Under the pieces are notes generated by a model that saw nothing but the letters and a program-made list of their open reading frames with translations, had not been told where the DNA came from and ran no database searches. The translations under genes were made by a program, and so were the position numbers. Shown here one piece after another: positions 22,330-35,924 of a DNA stretch of 64,000 nucleotides (position 1 is its first letter; every line of letters begins with the position of its first letter). This stretch comes from Flaccisagitta enflata (lineage: Eukaryota > Chaetognatha > Sagittoidea > Aphragmophora). Location: assembly GCA_965153355.1 (NCBI GenBank), contig OZ231126.1, positions 20,832,001 to 20,896,000 of the forward strand. The letters are read 5' to 3'.

Positions 22330-22900
22330 CTAGTTTCAACCTATTATGTAGCCAAAATAGTATGAAAGACTGAGAAGGGACTGTGTCATTCTGATTTGCA
22401 TATTGCAGCTCTTTAGTGACCTTAGATAAACTTCCTGAATGTCCATTTTTTCAGGTGCATGGGTTGATCTTAAGTAAATCATTAGTCCATTGGTCTAACA
22501 GTCAAGTCCATTTCTTGAAATCTGCAACGCCTAAGAGCCATTCCATAATTTGACTATTATCCTACTGGAATTCAGTTTGCTCCTTACAGTCTAGACCCAA
22601 TCTTATTTGCATATTGCAGCTCTACAGTTACCTAGAAAAAACTTCCTGAATGTCATTTTTTTCAGGTGCATGAATCGGTATTTTATAGATCATAAGTCCA
22701 TCAGTCTAACAGCAAGTCCATTTCTTGATATATGCAATGCCTTAGAGCAATTCCATAATTTACCACTATTGTATTTGAACTCATTTTGCTCCTTACGGAC
22801 TAAAAATGTATTTTCAATGAATATCATAGGTTATCACACCTCTTCCTTCAAGATGTTACTTTAACCATTTCTTATCCTCCAGGCTGGCCAATTCCCTTTG
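22330..22900 (-). repeat. ATGCAAAT-unit repeats, right arm, inverted orientation
   Basis: CATTCTGATTTGCATATTGC (about 22388) and CTTATTTGCATATTGCAGCT (about 22602) mark two further inverted units. They match the left arm at about 13.2-14.1 kb. Confidence 0.82.
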
Positions 22901-22920
22901 CACCTACTGATCCTTGTTTG

Positions 22921-23119
22921 GACAGCGGCCCTGAAGGGGTTGATGCCCTTACACAGTAGTGGGATTTTTTTTCTTTTCTCTTGTCCCTCCCCCTGACTCA
23001 ATCCCAGTCTCAAGGCCCAGATCCCAGCACAGATCCCAGCCTTGAGGACCAAATTCTAGCCTTGAAGGCCTCATAATCATCCTTGGAGGCTCAATTCTCA
23101 GCTTAAAGGCCCTAATCAA
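22921..23119 (+). mobile_element. F2-type fragment (subfamily c)
   Basis: GGACAGCGGCCCTGAAGGGG is followed by a TTGATGCCC block and a degenerate minisatellite (CCTTGAAGGCC, CCCAGATCCCAG). It resembles the copy at 11238-11570. Confidence 0.55.
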
Positions 23120-23252
23120 CAAGGCTGGATACACGGCCACCAGTTGCGGAAGGGTGGGCAGGGGCGGAAATGCGCGTTTTCCCACTTTTTGATTTGATCA
23201 TTACGGACCAACAGACGGACCAAGCCTCTTATAGAATTGCATGTTCGCAACT
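23120..23252 (+). mobile_element. F1 element, short copy
   Basis: Starts CAAGGCTGGATACACGGCCA and ends CTCTTATAGA plus a degenerate hairpin (TTGC-ATGTTC-GCAA) and CTAAAAA. It belongs to the CTTATAGAG subfamily. Confidence 0.75.
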
Positions 23253-23379
23253 AAAAAGGGTAAATGGAGAGGGACGAACCGACCAACCAACCCTCATAGC
23301 AGGGTGTAAAGTTGCGAGACTGTTTTGAATTAAAGGCCAAAGTTGTATAAAGCAAGTAGTATCAATTTTTTTTTCTTTT

Positions 23380-23905
23380 TAGAACTCTCAAGGCACCTTG
23401 AAATGGGCTGATAAGCTCATCATATAGTTCATGCTGGCTACCAAGTTTATTCCAAATGATTGAGACCGCCAACAGAATAGTTCCCTAAAATCATGAAATT
23501 TTCTTCTGTGACAAATTTCTTTCATTGCATTACAACTGCATAAGAGCTTGTTATGGAGAAAGAAATGCTACAAAATGCTAACTAGATCCAAAAAGATTCT
23601 TTGCTTAATGATATCAAGGTCTGCTAAAACAGAAGGCAAACTCATTTACATATTGTAGATGTAACAGTTTTTACTGATCCTGGTTGTTGCATGACAAAAA
23701 TGACTAGCCTTGACTAAAGTCATTTATTTGATGCTCAATATGAATAATTGGAAATAAATTCAGAGAAAAATTAACTTAATTCTTTCCTTAAACAACTCAT
23801 GATGAATATTTTGCTGAATATGTTTCTTCAGTTTTAAAATACAAAACAAAGTTAGAAAAAAATTGATAATACATGGACAATATTTTTTTAAGTATTCAGT
23901 GACAT
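23380..23905 (+). repeat. Direct repeat, copy 1 (~520 bp)
   Basis: Runs from AACTCTCAAGGCACCTTGAA through TTGAGACCGCCAACAG, AAATCATGAAATTTTCTTCT and GCTTAATGATATCAAGGTCT to AACTCATGATGAATATTTTG and beyond. The second copy is about 1.19 kb downstream in the same orientation. Confidence 0.8.
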
Positions 23906-24564
23906 GTATCGCATAGATTTTATCAGCCATATGAAGTTGATTTATATAGTGTTTCTCGAAGTTAAAGGTAAAAATGTATGTGAGTTGGACAACATTACAT
24001 CTCATTTCAGTTACATTACATTACATTACATTTCAGTTAAAGATCACCTCTCACCTCCTGATTTGCATATTGCTGTTGGCCCATTTTTTAACTAATGTAA
24101 CTGAATTTGAATCCTTTTCATTTTGTCAGACAAAATAACATGAGATAACAATACATGAAATACTATACCAAGAAGAAGAATTTGAAAGAATTTAAGGCTA
24201 TGAGTAAGATCTGGTTTGAAAAGTAGATATCCTGGATTCAAAAATTGATGGCTTTGAATGCAAGGAAATCTGTTACTTCGATTTTCATCCTTTAGATTTT
24301 TCAATTATATTTATTTTTTTTCAGACAATTTTAGCCCTTGTCTTTAAAAAGGTCACAATCCTAATTGCAGATGCGTTTTTTTTTAAGTCTTAATTGTCTG
24401 GTTGTAGATCCATCTACTCATTTGCAGTCAAATTTTTATCAAGTAGATGGAAAAGATCTGAATGGTTAGCACAGCACAAGTAAAATAGGTATGGAAGTAA
24501 TTGATTAAGCGAGACCCTTTTAACTCCAAAAGTTTCTTGGGACTTATAACATTAATTTTGACTT

Positions 24565-25095
24565 TTTTGGAACTCAAGGCATCTTGGAATGAGCTGATAT
24601 GGCTCATCATAGTTTATGATGGCTACCAAGATTTTTCCATCTGATTGAGACCGCCAATAGCACAGTTTCCTTAAATCATGAAATTTTCTTCTGTGGCCGA
24701 TTTGATCCATCTCATTACAACAGCCTAAGAGCTTGTGACGGCAGAAAGAAATACTACAATATGCTAATGAGATCCAAAATGATTTTTTGCTTAATAATAT
24801 CAAGGTCTCTTAAAACAGAGGGAAAACTCATTTACATATTGTAGACATAACAATTTTTACAGATCCTAGTTGTTGCATGACAAAAATGACTAGCCTCCAC
24901 TTAAGTTATTTTTTTGATGCTCACTATGAACAATTGCAGATAAATTCAGAAAAAAACTCACAAAATTCTTTGCCTTAACAATTCATGATGAATGTTTTAA
25001 TGAATATGTTTTTTTCAGATTTAAAAGAAAAAATAAGAGTCAAAAAACTTAAGAGTTGGTTGATAGAAAAAACTTTTTAAGCATTCTGTAATCGA
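24565..25095 (+). repeat. Direct repeat, copy 2 (~530 bp)
   Basis: Matches copy 1 block for block with frequent substitutions: GGAACTCAAGGCATCTTGGA, TTGAGACCGCCAATAG, AAATCATGAAATTTTCTTCT. Between the copies (23906-24564) there is AT-rich DNA with no recognised gene. Confidence 0.8.
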
Positions 25096-25149
25096 GTAAC
25101 TCCATGCATGAGATTAATCCCAATAAAAACACACTGCTATCTGTATCAC

Positions 25150-25212
25150 TGCTCCTGCCCAGCCCCATTACTGCTAGTCCACCCTAAAGTGATTATATAT
25201 TGATATTGTATC
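25150..25212 (-). mobile_element. F1 element, 5' end fragment
   Basis: On the - strand it begins CAAGGCTGGATACAATATCA, then retains diverged parts of the F1 head as far as GGGCTGGGCAGGAGC. The 3' hairpin is absent. Confidence 0.5.
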
Positions 25213-25890
25213 CAGCCTTGTTTGAATCTCAGGAGCAATCCCTCTCTTATGAGATTTGCTCATCAAAACTGAGTCCATAGTCACCTACCAAGCATTATGA
25301 TAAATCATTCATGATTTTTTTATTCTGTTCTTTTGTTTTTGAGTCGTGGTTCAGACTGCAAACATGAGATGGCGATCACCAACAGAGGAATTTTTTCTAC
25401 AGTTGTACTGCTGCTGCTTCTGCATGCTTTGCCCAAATAAGGACATTCTTTTGCTGTGGAGCTCAAGGTTTCAAATGCCTTTTGTTTTTCCTCAAATGCA
25501 AAAAGAGACAGAGAGAAAGTACAAGTAATGGCCAACTAGTGGGACAAAAACACGGGCAAAAGAACAGTCATCCCAATGTTTATTTTGGTTGTTTTTGGGG
25601 TTAAAACAGCAAAAATAAAACACGTTCTTCATTGCAGATTAAAGAGTGGAGTCAGAGCTTTCCTGTAAACTATAAAACATGTGTATTAAGATTGATTCCA
25701 GCTGTTTATAAGACAATTTTTACAGATGATCTGTTCTCGTCTTTGTTTGTTTGTTTCCCTATGTAAACAAACACCCAAGAATATGATCTCTTTAATTTAG
25801 ACTCTATAAACCATGATCTTCACATAGAAACAAACCGCGCGTTTCTAGCTGCTCTAGTTGCTGAGCTACGTTTTTCATAGGGACCCGTTA

Positions 25891-26762
25891 TTATTAAGCA
25901 TCACTGAAAAAATCGATGTCCTGCTTTAAATAGTTTAGGAATTATAGATTTTTAAAAAGTGCTTGTCCGATGATCAGAAATTCAACGTACACATATAAGA
26001 ATTTTCAAAGAATGAATGAACAAATTCAAAAAAACCGCACTAAATCTAGTCCGATTTTGATAAAATTTGAAGTGGAAGTAGACCACATTGCTTACAGGCT
26101 GGGTGTTTACAGGCTGGGGTAAAATTTTCATGACGAAACTCCGATTATTTTTGCAGAAACAGCAAATTTTCCAAAAAAATTTCTATGGGTTTAAGAATGA
26201 AGTTAATGTAGATGAAACCTGAAATATAAAGTAATGCTATGGCCATAGTTTTTTACCGATTATCAAAATTTTTTAACTGGTAACTTTTGTACATATGAGT
26301 AATCTCCAGTAAAATTTTTGTGAAGACTGAAGCATTTTTAGTCTCCCAAATTGCAAAAATATTCTTACAGGTAGCTGAATATTTCTTATCCTGAGCAAGC
26401 TTACAATCAACCAATATCTACCCCACTAGACTTTATATGTGTAGAAGCGAATTTTGCCTAGTATTAGTAAATAGCACCATCAGACTACAGTTCAAAAATC
26501 ATAACAAAACTCCCAAAACTTTTTGCACAATGCTAATTTTACTAAAAATGGAATTATTTTTATTTAGGATAAATGTCATCTCTGGCAGTCAAAAAAAGAG
26601 GTGACTTCAGTGAAAACGTGATAACGGCTAAAGTATTCAACGGATTTTGATGAAATTTCAACCAGACATAGTCCAAATCATGATTATCATTCCCTATAAA
26701 TTTTGTGCAAATTGGTCAACATCTTCTGATGTTTTTGCTCTCTCAAAATTCGTTCGCTTTTT
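25891..26762. other. AT-rich stretch outside the palindrome, no gene recognised
   Basis: No exon, RNA gene or repeat family member could be identified. Confidence 0.5.
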
Positions 26763-26871
26763 AGATGCGTCCTCGCATTTCTATAGGAGGCTCTGTCCCT
26801 TGGTATGTATGTAGGTATGTATGTCGGTTGGTAACGCGAAATTTTCTAAAGGCGATTTCTAAGGTTTTCTC

Positions 26872-27312
26872 TTGATTTCTCTTCATGTCTCTTCTTGTCT
26901 CTAAATGTCTCTTATATCTCTTAAATCTCTTATGTCTCTTATGTCTCTTTTGTCTCCTATATGTCTCTTATATGTCTCTTATGTGTCTCTTATGTGTCTC
27001 TTATGTCTCTAACGTCTCTTATGTCTCTTATTTCTCTCATTTCTCTCATTTCTCTTATTTCTCTTATTTCTCTTATTTCTCTTATGTCTCTTATGTCTCT
27101 TTTGTCTCTTTTGTCTCCTATATGTCTCTTAAATGTCTCTTATATGTCTCTCATATGTCTCATGTCTCTAACATCTCTTATGTCTCTTATTTCTCTTATG
27201 TCGCTTATTTTTCTTATGTCTCTTATGTCTCTTCATGTCTCTTCATATCTCTCATGTCTCCTCATGTCTCTCCATATCTCTCCATGTCTCTCCAAGTCTT
27301 TTTGTTCTCTTT
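26872..27312 (+). repeat. TCTCTTATG satellite
   Basis: About 440 bases of 9-10-base units (TCTCTTATG, TCTCTTATTT, TCTCTTCATG). It is related in sequence to the ATGTCTCTTC satellite of the palindrome centre but sits about 9 kb away. The S/L/Y/V-rich open frames are artefacts of the repeat. Confidence 0.92.
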
Positions 27313-27327
27313 GTGTCTCTTTTTGAC

Positions 27328-27435
27328 GAGGAGGGGGGGGCGGAGGGGGGTGGGGGAGTGGGGAGGGGGGAGGCGCGGGTGGAGAGGGGGGCGGGGGGGA
27401 GGCGTGGGGAGGGGAAGGTGTGGGGGGAGGGAGGA
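27328..27435 (+). other. G-rich block with quadruplex potential
   Basis: More than ten runs of four or more G in about 105 bases, with almost no C or T. Several overlapping four-run windows with short loops are possible. Confidence 0.8.
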
Positions 27436-27659
27436 ATCAGTTTATATTTTTCTCTTTATCTCAATATCTATGTATCTTCATATCATCATATCTTAATATC
27501 TTTATATCTTAATGACTTGTATCTTACATCTAAAGAGGACGCATCTATTGGACATCTCTTGGCCTTGTTTATTTTGCCATAGTTACAGACATGCAGAAAG
27601 AGAGAAGTAAGATATTCATTGTCTCATGACATGTAAACAGACACACAGAAACAAGTCAA

Positions 27660-27794
27660 CAATGGAAAAAAAAGGGAGACAACAAATAGAAAAAAAAAGA
27701 ATAGAAAAAACTAACAAAAAGAAAAACAATACAATAAGAGCAAACACACACAGACACAGGTTGACATTTGGCTAACGTCTCGAAAGAGGGAAAG

Positions 27795-27830
<36 letters not shown>

Positions 27831-28290
27831 GACAGACAGACAGACAGAAGGACAGACAGTGAGACAGACAGACTGATAGACAGACTGATCGGGCAATCCG
27901 ACAGACACGAATAGAAATAGACAATCATTTTGTCGTTAGAAGTAAAGAGAGCGACAATGCAAAGACGAATGTAACGAAAGCTTTGGAGAAAAAAGTTTGA
28001 AGATAAAAAAAATAAAAGAAAATTGTTCATTTGTCCGTTTGTCAACATCAAACGGATTCCATCATTCCTCCTTGCCTCGTCAGATGGCCATCGGCAGTCG
28101 AGAAGAAAAAAAAGAGACAAATCGGACGACAAATGGGGCCTTTGTCTCGTTGGTGGTCCAGACGACTGATGGATGCAATGACATATTCGACGACGACGTT
28201 GACGACGACGTTGACGACGACGACGAGTACGAACGGAACTACGACGACGACGACGACGACAGAGGAACAATTTTACGCAAGGCCGATTTT
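27660..28290. repeat. Mixed simple sequence: (GA)n, (GACA)n, (GAC)n
   Basis: GA run about 27798-27827, GACA-type units about 27828-27895, GAC/GACGACGTT units about 28188-28262. A - strand open frame of 223 codons across this region is made of these repeats and has no family resemblance. Confidence 0.8.
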
Positions 28291-28431
28291 TCGTAACCAT
28301 TGAAAGCAGTGAAAGAAATAAAACCAATAAAATGTCTGATAAAAGAATAAAAGAATTTCACAGAGAAGAGGAAAAAAAATATTCGACGACAGAAAGAAGA
28401 GTTTTTCCAAACGGGGTCGGAGAGTCAGAGG

Positions 28432-28632
28432 ACGAAGAAGAAAGAGAAGAAGAACAAGAAGAAGAAAAGAAAAAGAAAAAGAAAAAGAAAATGAAAGAGA
28501 GGAAAATAATTAAAGAGAAGAAAAAGAAAAAGAAAAAGAAAAAGAAAAAGAAAAAGAAAAAGAAAAAGAAAAAGAAAAAGAAAAAGAAACAGAAAAAGAG
28601 AAGGAAAAAGAAAGAGAAAGAGAGGAAGTAAG
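28432..28632. repeat. Purine tract (AAAAAG)n
   Basis: About 200 bases with essentially only A and G, dominated by GAAAAA hexamers. The lysine-rich open frame on the + strand is a product of the repeat. Confidence 0.95.
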
Positions 28633-28786
28633 AAGAAAACTAAACAAGCCCAAAACAGTGCGAAAGTCGCGGACGGTTGAGAAAGTGCAGTAATACAGCA
28701 TAAATACAGTTTTTCTCACTTTCATACCTTAAAACGACCTATAAAACACTTTAAAAAAGAATACATTTCAAGAATGTTACGGACAG

Positions 28787-28936
28787 CAAGATAGACAGAC
28801 AGACGGACGGATGGACGGAAGGATGGACGGACGGATAGACGGACGGAGGCTGAAAACCGCTCGCAATTCAGGATTTGGACGGACCGACTTATGGACCAAC
28901 ACGGCAAAGGTGTAGAGTCGCGCGCCCGCGACTGAA
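28787..28936 (+). mobile_element. F1 element, 3' portion
   Basis: GACGGACGGATGGACGG array, then AAAGGTGTAGA and the hairpin GTCGCG-CGCC-CGCGAC (28917-28932), followed by TGAAAAG. The 5' end is missing. Confidence 0.75.
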
Positions 28937-31105
<2,169 letters not shown>

Positions 31106-31153
31106 ACGTGGAAAAAAACGAATAAAAGTGACGCCAGGGTGAAAGATGAGAAC

Positions 31154-31861
<708 letters not shown>

Positions 31862-32030
31862 GCAGAGCCTCCGCCGGTAGCCTTGGTTATGCTGATCCTC
31901 CGCCGGTAGCCTTGTTTATGCTGATCCTCCGCCGGTAGCCTTGGTTATGCTGATCCTCTGCCGGTAGCCTTGGTTATGCTGATCCTCCGCCGGTAGCCTT
32001 GGTTATGCTGATCCTCTGCAAGTTTGCTTG
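31862..32030. repeat. 29-bp minisatellite, about five units
   Basis: The unit starts at GCCGGTAGCC and recurs at 31873, 31902, 31931, 31960 and 31989 with one or two changes. A longer degenerate array follows. Confidence 0.93.
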
Positions 32031-32490
32031 ATTGTTTTGCTTTTCTGTCGGTCGCCTACTACCGGTTAACTTGGTTAAGTTGCTCCTCTGCCTTGACTGT
32101 GTCGCTCTTCTGCTGGTTACCTTGGTTGTGCTGCTTCTTTGCCAGTCGCGGTGGTTTTGTTGCTCCTCCGCCCATTTCTTTGGTTGCATCACTCCTCTCC
32201 TAATCGTCTTTGCTACGCTGCTTTTCTGCCGATCTATTTGTTGTGTTGCTCCTCCGCCCATCAACTTGGTTGTTTTGTTCCTTTGCCGGTCGGGGTGGTT
32301 TTGTTGCTCCTCTGCCCATTTCCTTGGTTGCATCACTCCTCTGCTAATCGTCCTTGCTACGCTGCTTTTCTGCCGATCTCTTCATTGTGTTGCTCCTCGG
32401 CTTGTCGTCCTGGTTATGCTGCTCCTCGGCCCATCAACTTGGTTGTGTCGCTCTGCCGGTCGCAGTGGTGGCGCAGGTTCTCTGCCATTA
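32031..32490. repeat. Degenerate minisatellite with ~138-bp higher-order unit
   Basis: TTGCTCCTCTGCC-like units. A larger block (CCCATTT(C/T)(C/T)TTGGTTGCAT to TTTCTGCCGATCT) recurs at about 32169 and 32307. The + strand open frames across it are repeat-derived. Confidence 0.8.
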
Positions 32491-32986
32491 AAGGGAAGAC
32501 GACATGGAATATTGTGAATACAAATCCAAGCCTCGAAAGATTTTTGCTTTCTCATCTTATTATCATTCCGACCATTTTTGTCCTTCTCATGCCCTTTGTC
32601 CTTCAGTCTGTCCTCCTCCTATCACACACCCGTGGATCAAGTCCCGACATCAACAGCTGTTTCAGCCCCAACATTCGTTCGTGTGCCACAATCCATGTTT
32701 TTCCTCCGTCCGTCCTCGTCTTCTCGTGTCTCAGGTACAGCATGTCTTTTTTCTTGTCCCTCTTTGTCCCTCTATTTCCTTGTGCCTCTGTCCGCCCTTT
32801 ACCCTCCAATATCGTTCCCCTGTCCGCCCACGTCCCTGCAGCCGTGTGTGGGTTCTCCCCCCCCGTCCGGCCACGTTCATGATCCCCGACGCGTAATTCA
32901 CTTCTATCCGCTAATGATAATCCATCTATCCGCTCATTTCACTCTGTTTAATCTGTCCAGTTTGTTGTTTCCGTCAGTCAAAGTTA
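32491..32986. other. C/T-rich unique stretch, no gene recognised
   Basis: Pyrimidine-rich DNA gives long open frames in several + strand registers at once, which argues against any one being coding. Confidence 0.5.
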
Positions 32987-33575
32987 CAGGGTGTTCAATC
33001 TCAAAGTCGGGAAAGTAAAAAGCTTACATTTTTAAACGCTATAAGTCAGTGATTTCAAACCATTTTTTTCTTGTAGTATTATGTTTGACGTTTTTTGTGT
33101 AAAAATTTCATTGGTCTAGCTTAAATAGTTTGTCCACAACATCAATTTGAAGTAAAACAAGTATTTACAGTTGAAGCTCAAAAACTCATATCTTTATCAA
33201 CATTGTTTTTCAATATTCTGCCTTAAATTTTCAAACGGCTTGATAATCGGGGCCAGATTGGTCTCAGATGTAAACATCTTCAAATTATACTTAATTTGAG
33301 ACCAATCTGACATTTTTACTTCAATTCATTTAGAAACTAGAGCAATTTTAAGAAAAACTATCATGATCAAAATGAGAGTTTTTAGCTCAAACTTTATATT
33401 CTTGTTTTACTTAAAATTGATGTTGTGGGCAAACTATTGAGGCTAGACCAATGAAATTTTTATACAAAAAACGTCAACCATATTACTACCATTGAAAAAT
33501 GATTTGAAATCACTGACTGGTTGCATTTAGAAATTGAAAGCTTTTACTTTTCCGACTTTGGGATTGAACACGGGG
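32987..33575. mobile_element. Foldback MITE, TA target duplication, copy 1
   Basis: The left end CAGGGTGTTCAATCTCAAAG and the right end (complement) CCCCGTGTTCAATCCCAAAG are flanked by TA on both sides. The inverted similarity continues almost to the middle (for example TTGGTCTCAGATGTAAACAT against TTTGAGACCAATCTGACATT). It has the form of a non-autonomous Tc1/mariner-like element. The related copy is at 60930-61694. Confidence 0.82.
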
Positions 33576-33731
33576 TACAACCAGCAACCCCCAAATCATC
33601 TCAAACTCTTTACCCGTTAACTTCGATAAGCCTCTTAACACAAGTTTGCTTTCATGTATTCCTTTATCAATTATCCAACTCTCTACCTCCGCTTGTCTGT
33701 TGTTCAAACATTTGGTCATTACGAGCTTTTT

Positions 33732-34023
33732 GGGCAGCGGCCCCAAAGGGTCCTGTAGGACACAAGGGGGAATTTCGAGCTGTCTGTCCTTCAGTCCCCC
33801 TTGGCCATTGAGGCCTCAGGTTTGCACTCTCAGGCCTGATTTTGGCCCTCTGAGCCCTCAAATGAGCCCTTTCAGACCACAATTTAGCTCTCATAAGCTC
33901 AAATTAGCTCTCCAGACCTCATATCTTTGGGGCCGCTGCCCTGCTCTCACTCCACTACTTCACTTGATCACTCCAAGCAGGGCATCGGGTACCGCTGACC
34001 ATGTGCGATCCTTGGATGACTAG
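33732..34023 (-). mobile_element. F2 element, short copy (subfamily b)
   Basis: The - strand starts CTAGTCATCCAAGGATCGCA and ends at GGGCAGCGG/CCGCTGCCC (33732) followed by AAAAA on that strand. The internal minisatellite is reduced to about eight units, and the inner inverted repeat near 33930-33945 is short. It lacks a GGAC array. Confidence 0.75.
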
Positions 34024-34136
34024 TTTTCTCCACTGCCCCTGCTCAAACGCGTTTGTGACTCCCTTTCTCACTGCCCCGCCCACAATCACGCGACTGACCT
34101 CAGTCACCTTACTCTGTCTGTCTATCTGTCAGTCTC

Positions 34137-34344
<208 letters not shown>

Positions 34345-34810
34345 AGTGTTTTTTCCCAGCTTCATACATCCACTCTCTCCTCCTCTGGCTCCGGTTATCT
34401 TCACAACTTTTTTTTCTTCTCCCCTATTTTGCACGCTAAGCGTCTCTATAACACGCCATGACCGCCATTCGTCCGTCCGTTCGTCTGTTGATCAATCGGT
34501 TGGTTGGTTGGTCTGTTGGTGTTAGCTATTTTGGCGCTTAGAGGCTCTTTTTTTGGTCACTTCTCCTGCCCAAATGTTAGATAAGCTTCCTTCATCACTG
34601 CCCTGGCCCGCTCACCCGCGGCTTGGGTAGTTAAGTATCCAGCTTTGTTTCCACAGAAGAAAACTCTCTCTCGCCTCTCCTCCAGTTTTCTGGCGCCCGT
34701 CACGAAATTTATGGGGGAAATTTCTCTGGAACTCCTCTCGCCTTTACAGTTGGCATACTTCACAAGCACAAGCACAAGCACACGCGCAAGCACACGCGCA
34801 GTTTGGATTA
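34345..34810. other. Unique stretch with short simple repeats
   Basis: Includes GTCCGTCCGTTCGTCTG and GGTTGGTTGGT runs (about 34470-34520) that resemble F3 interiors, and ACAAGCACAAGCAC/ACGCGC repeats at 34761-34800. No gene is seen. Confidence 0.5.
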
Positions 34811-35065
34811 CGGCCCCAAAGGAGACGAAGCATTGAGGATGGGGTAGGGAGGGGGATGGAATGACGGACGGACGGACGGACGTATGACGGACGGACGGAC
34901 GGATAGACGGACGGACGGACGGACGGACGGACGGACGGACGAACGGACGGACGGACGGACGGACGGACGAACGGACGGACGGACGGACGGACGGACAAAT
35001 GGACAGACGGGCAGACAGATTCCCCCTCTGTTCTACGGTACTTCGTCCCCTTTGAGCCGCTGCCC
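34811..35065 (+). mobile_element. F2 element with expanded GGAC array
   Basis: Starts CGGCCCCAAAGGAGACGAAG and ends CCCCTTTGAGCCGCTGCCC followed by AAAAA. The interior is nearly all (GGAC)n from about 34863 to 35018, and the GAGGCCTGA minisatellite is missing. It shows that the tetranucleotide array and the minisatellite vary independently. Confidence 0.78.
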
Positions 35066-35097
35066 AAAAATTGATCCTATGGTCTCAAATATGCCCT

Positions 35098-35190
35098 ATT
35101 ATATCAGGACGTATGGAAATTCACCCCTGTGTCTTACAGGACATCGACCCTTTGGGGCCCTGCTCCCACTCCATTTCTTCAGCTAATCAC
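35098..35190 (-). mobile_element. F2 element fragment (subfamily b)
   Basis: The - strand retains GTGATTAGCTGAAGAAATGG, GCCCCAAAGGGTCGATGTCC and CACAGGGGTGAATTTCCATA. It is truncated on both sides. Confidence 0.6.
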
Positions 35191-35237
35191 TCCATCGTTT
35201 TCATCTGCTTTGGGCAGCGGTCCTAAAGGGGAACCTG

Positions 35238-35915
35238 TCCCCCAAGGGCAATACGTAGTCAGCGATACCCGCTGCCCTGCTTTAAATGACTGTGAATTTG
35301 AGTAAGGGGAAGCAGTACAGCGGCCCTGAAGGGGACAAAGTCCTGTAGTACTAAGGGGGACTTTCGTTCTTCCTGCCCAAGATAGTTGAACAGGGCTGAT
35401 TGAGGGTGTTTGATAGCCTGAATGCTTGTTCAAAGGCTGACGAAGATGGCTGGGCTGAAAGGCTGAAAGGGCTCATTTCAAGCTCAGTTGATAGATTTGA
35501 TATCTTAGGCGGATTTGAGGCCTGAGAGCACAAATTTGAAGTCTGAAAGGGCAGATTTGAGCCCTGAGAGGTCTGATTTGAGGCTTGAAAGGCCTGCTTT
35601 AGGCTTGAGAAGGCAGATTGCTATTGGTCTGAAAGGGATGATCTGATCTGATGATCTGAGGCCAGAGTGTTGCCTGACAGGGCTAATTTAAAGCATGAAA
35701 GGGCTGATTTGAAGCTTGATTGGGCTGATTTGAAGCTTGATAGGACCTATTTGAGGTCTGAGAAGGTGGATTGTAGGCCTGAGAGGTAGATTTGAGGCCT
35801 GAGAGGCCCAAACTGAAATAAAGAGGGCTGATTTGAAGCCTGAGAGGTCTGATTTCAGGCTTGAGAGGGCTTATTTCAGGTCTGAGAGGGGGGGCGGACA
35901 AACAGACAGACAAAC
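35238..35915 (+). mobile_element. F2 element (subfamily a), right end replaced by satellite
   Basis: Starts near CTGTCCCCCAAGGGCAATAC, then CAGCGGCCCTGAAGGGGACA (about 35319), and a long minisatellite of TTGAGGCCTGAGAGG-type units to about 35890. A short GGACAAACAGAC array follows, but the closing CCGCTGCCC repeat is absent and the 58-bp satellite starts instead. The head overlaps another F2 remnant at 35213 (GGGCAGCGGTCCTAAAGGGG). Confidence 0.7.
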
Positions 35916-35924
35916 AGACATGAG

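Larger units (their letters stand above)
26763..27546. mobile_element. Element bounded by AGATGCGTCCTC inverted pair
   Basis: AGATGCGTCCTC at 26763-26774 and its reverse complement at 27535-27546 flank a satellite, a G-rich block and an AT-rich tail. The short ends suggest a non-autonomous element filled with low-complexity DNA. A chance 12-bp pair is the alternative. Confidence 0.45.

Noticed and set aside
32139-32882. 247-codon + strand frame
   Set aside because: It spans a minisatellite and a pyrimidine-rich stretch. Overlapping frames in other registers are just as long.
34744-35067. RPSVRPSVRPSV repeat frame
   Set aside because: Translation of (GGAC)n inside an F2 copy.
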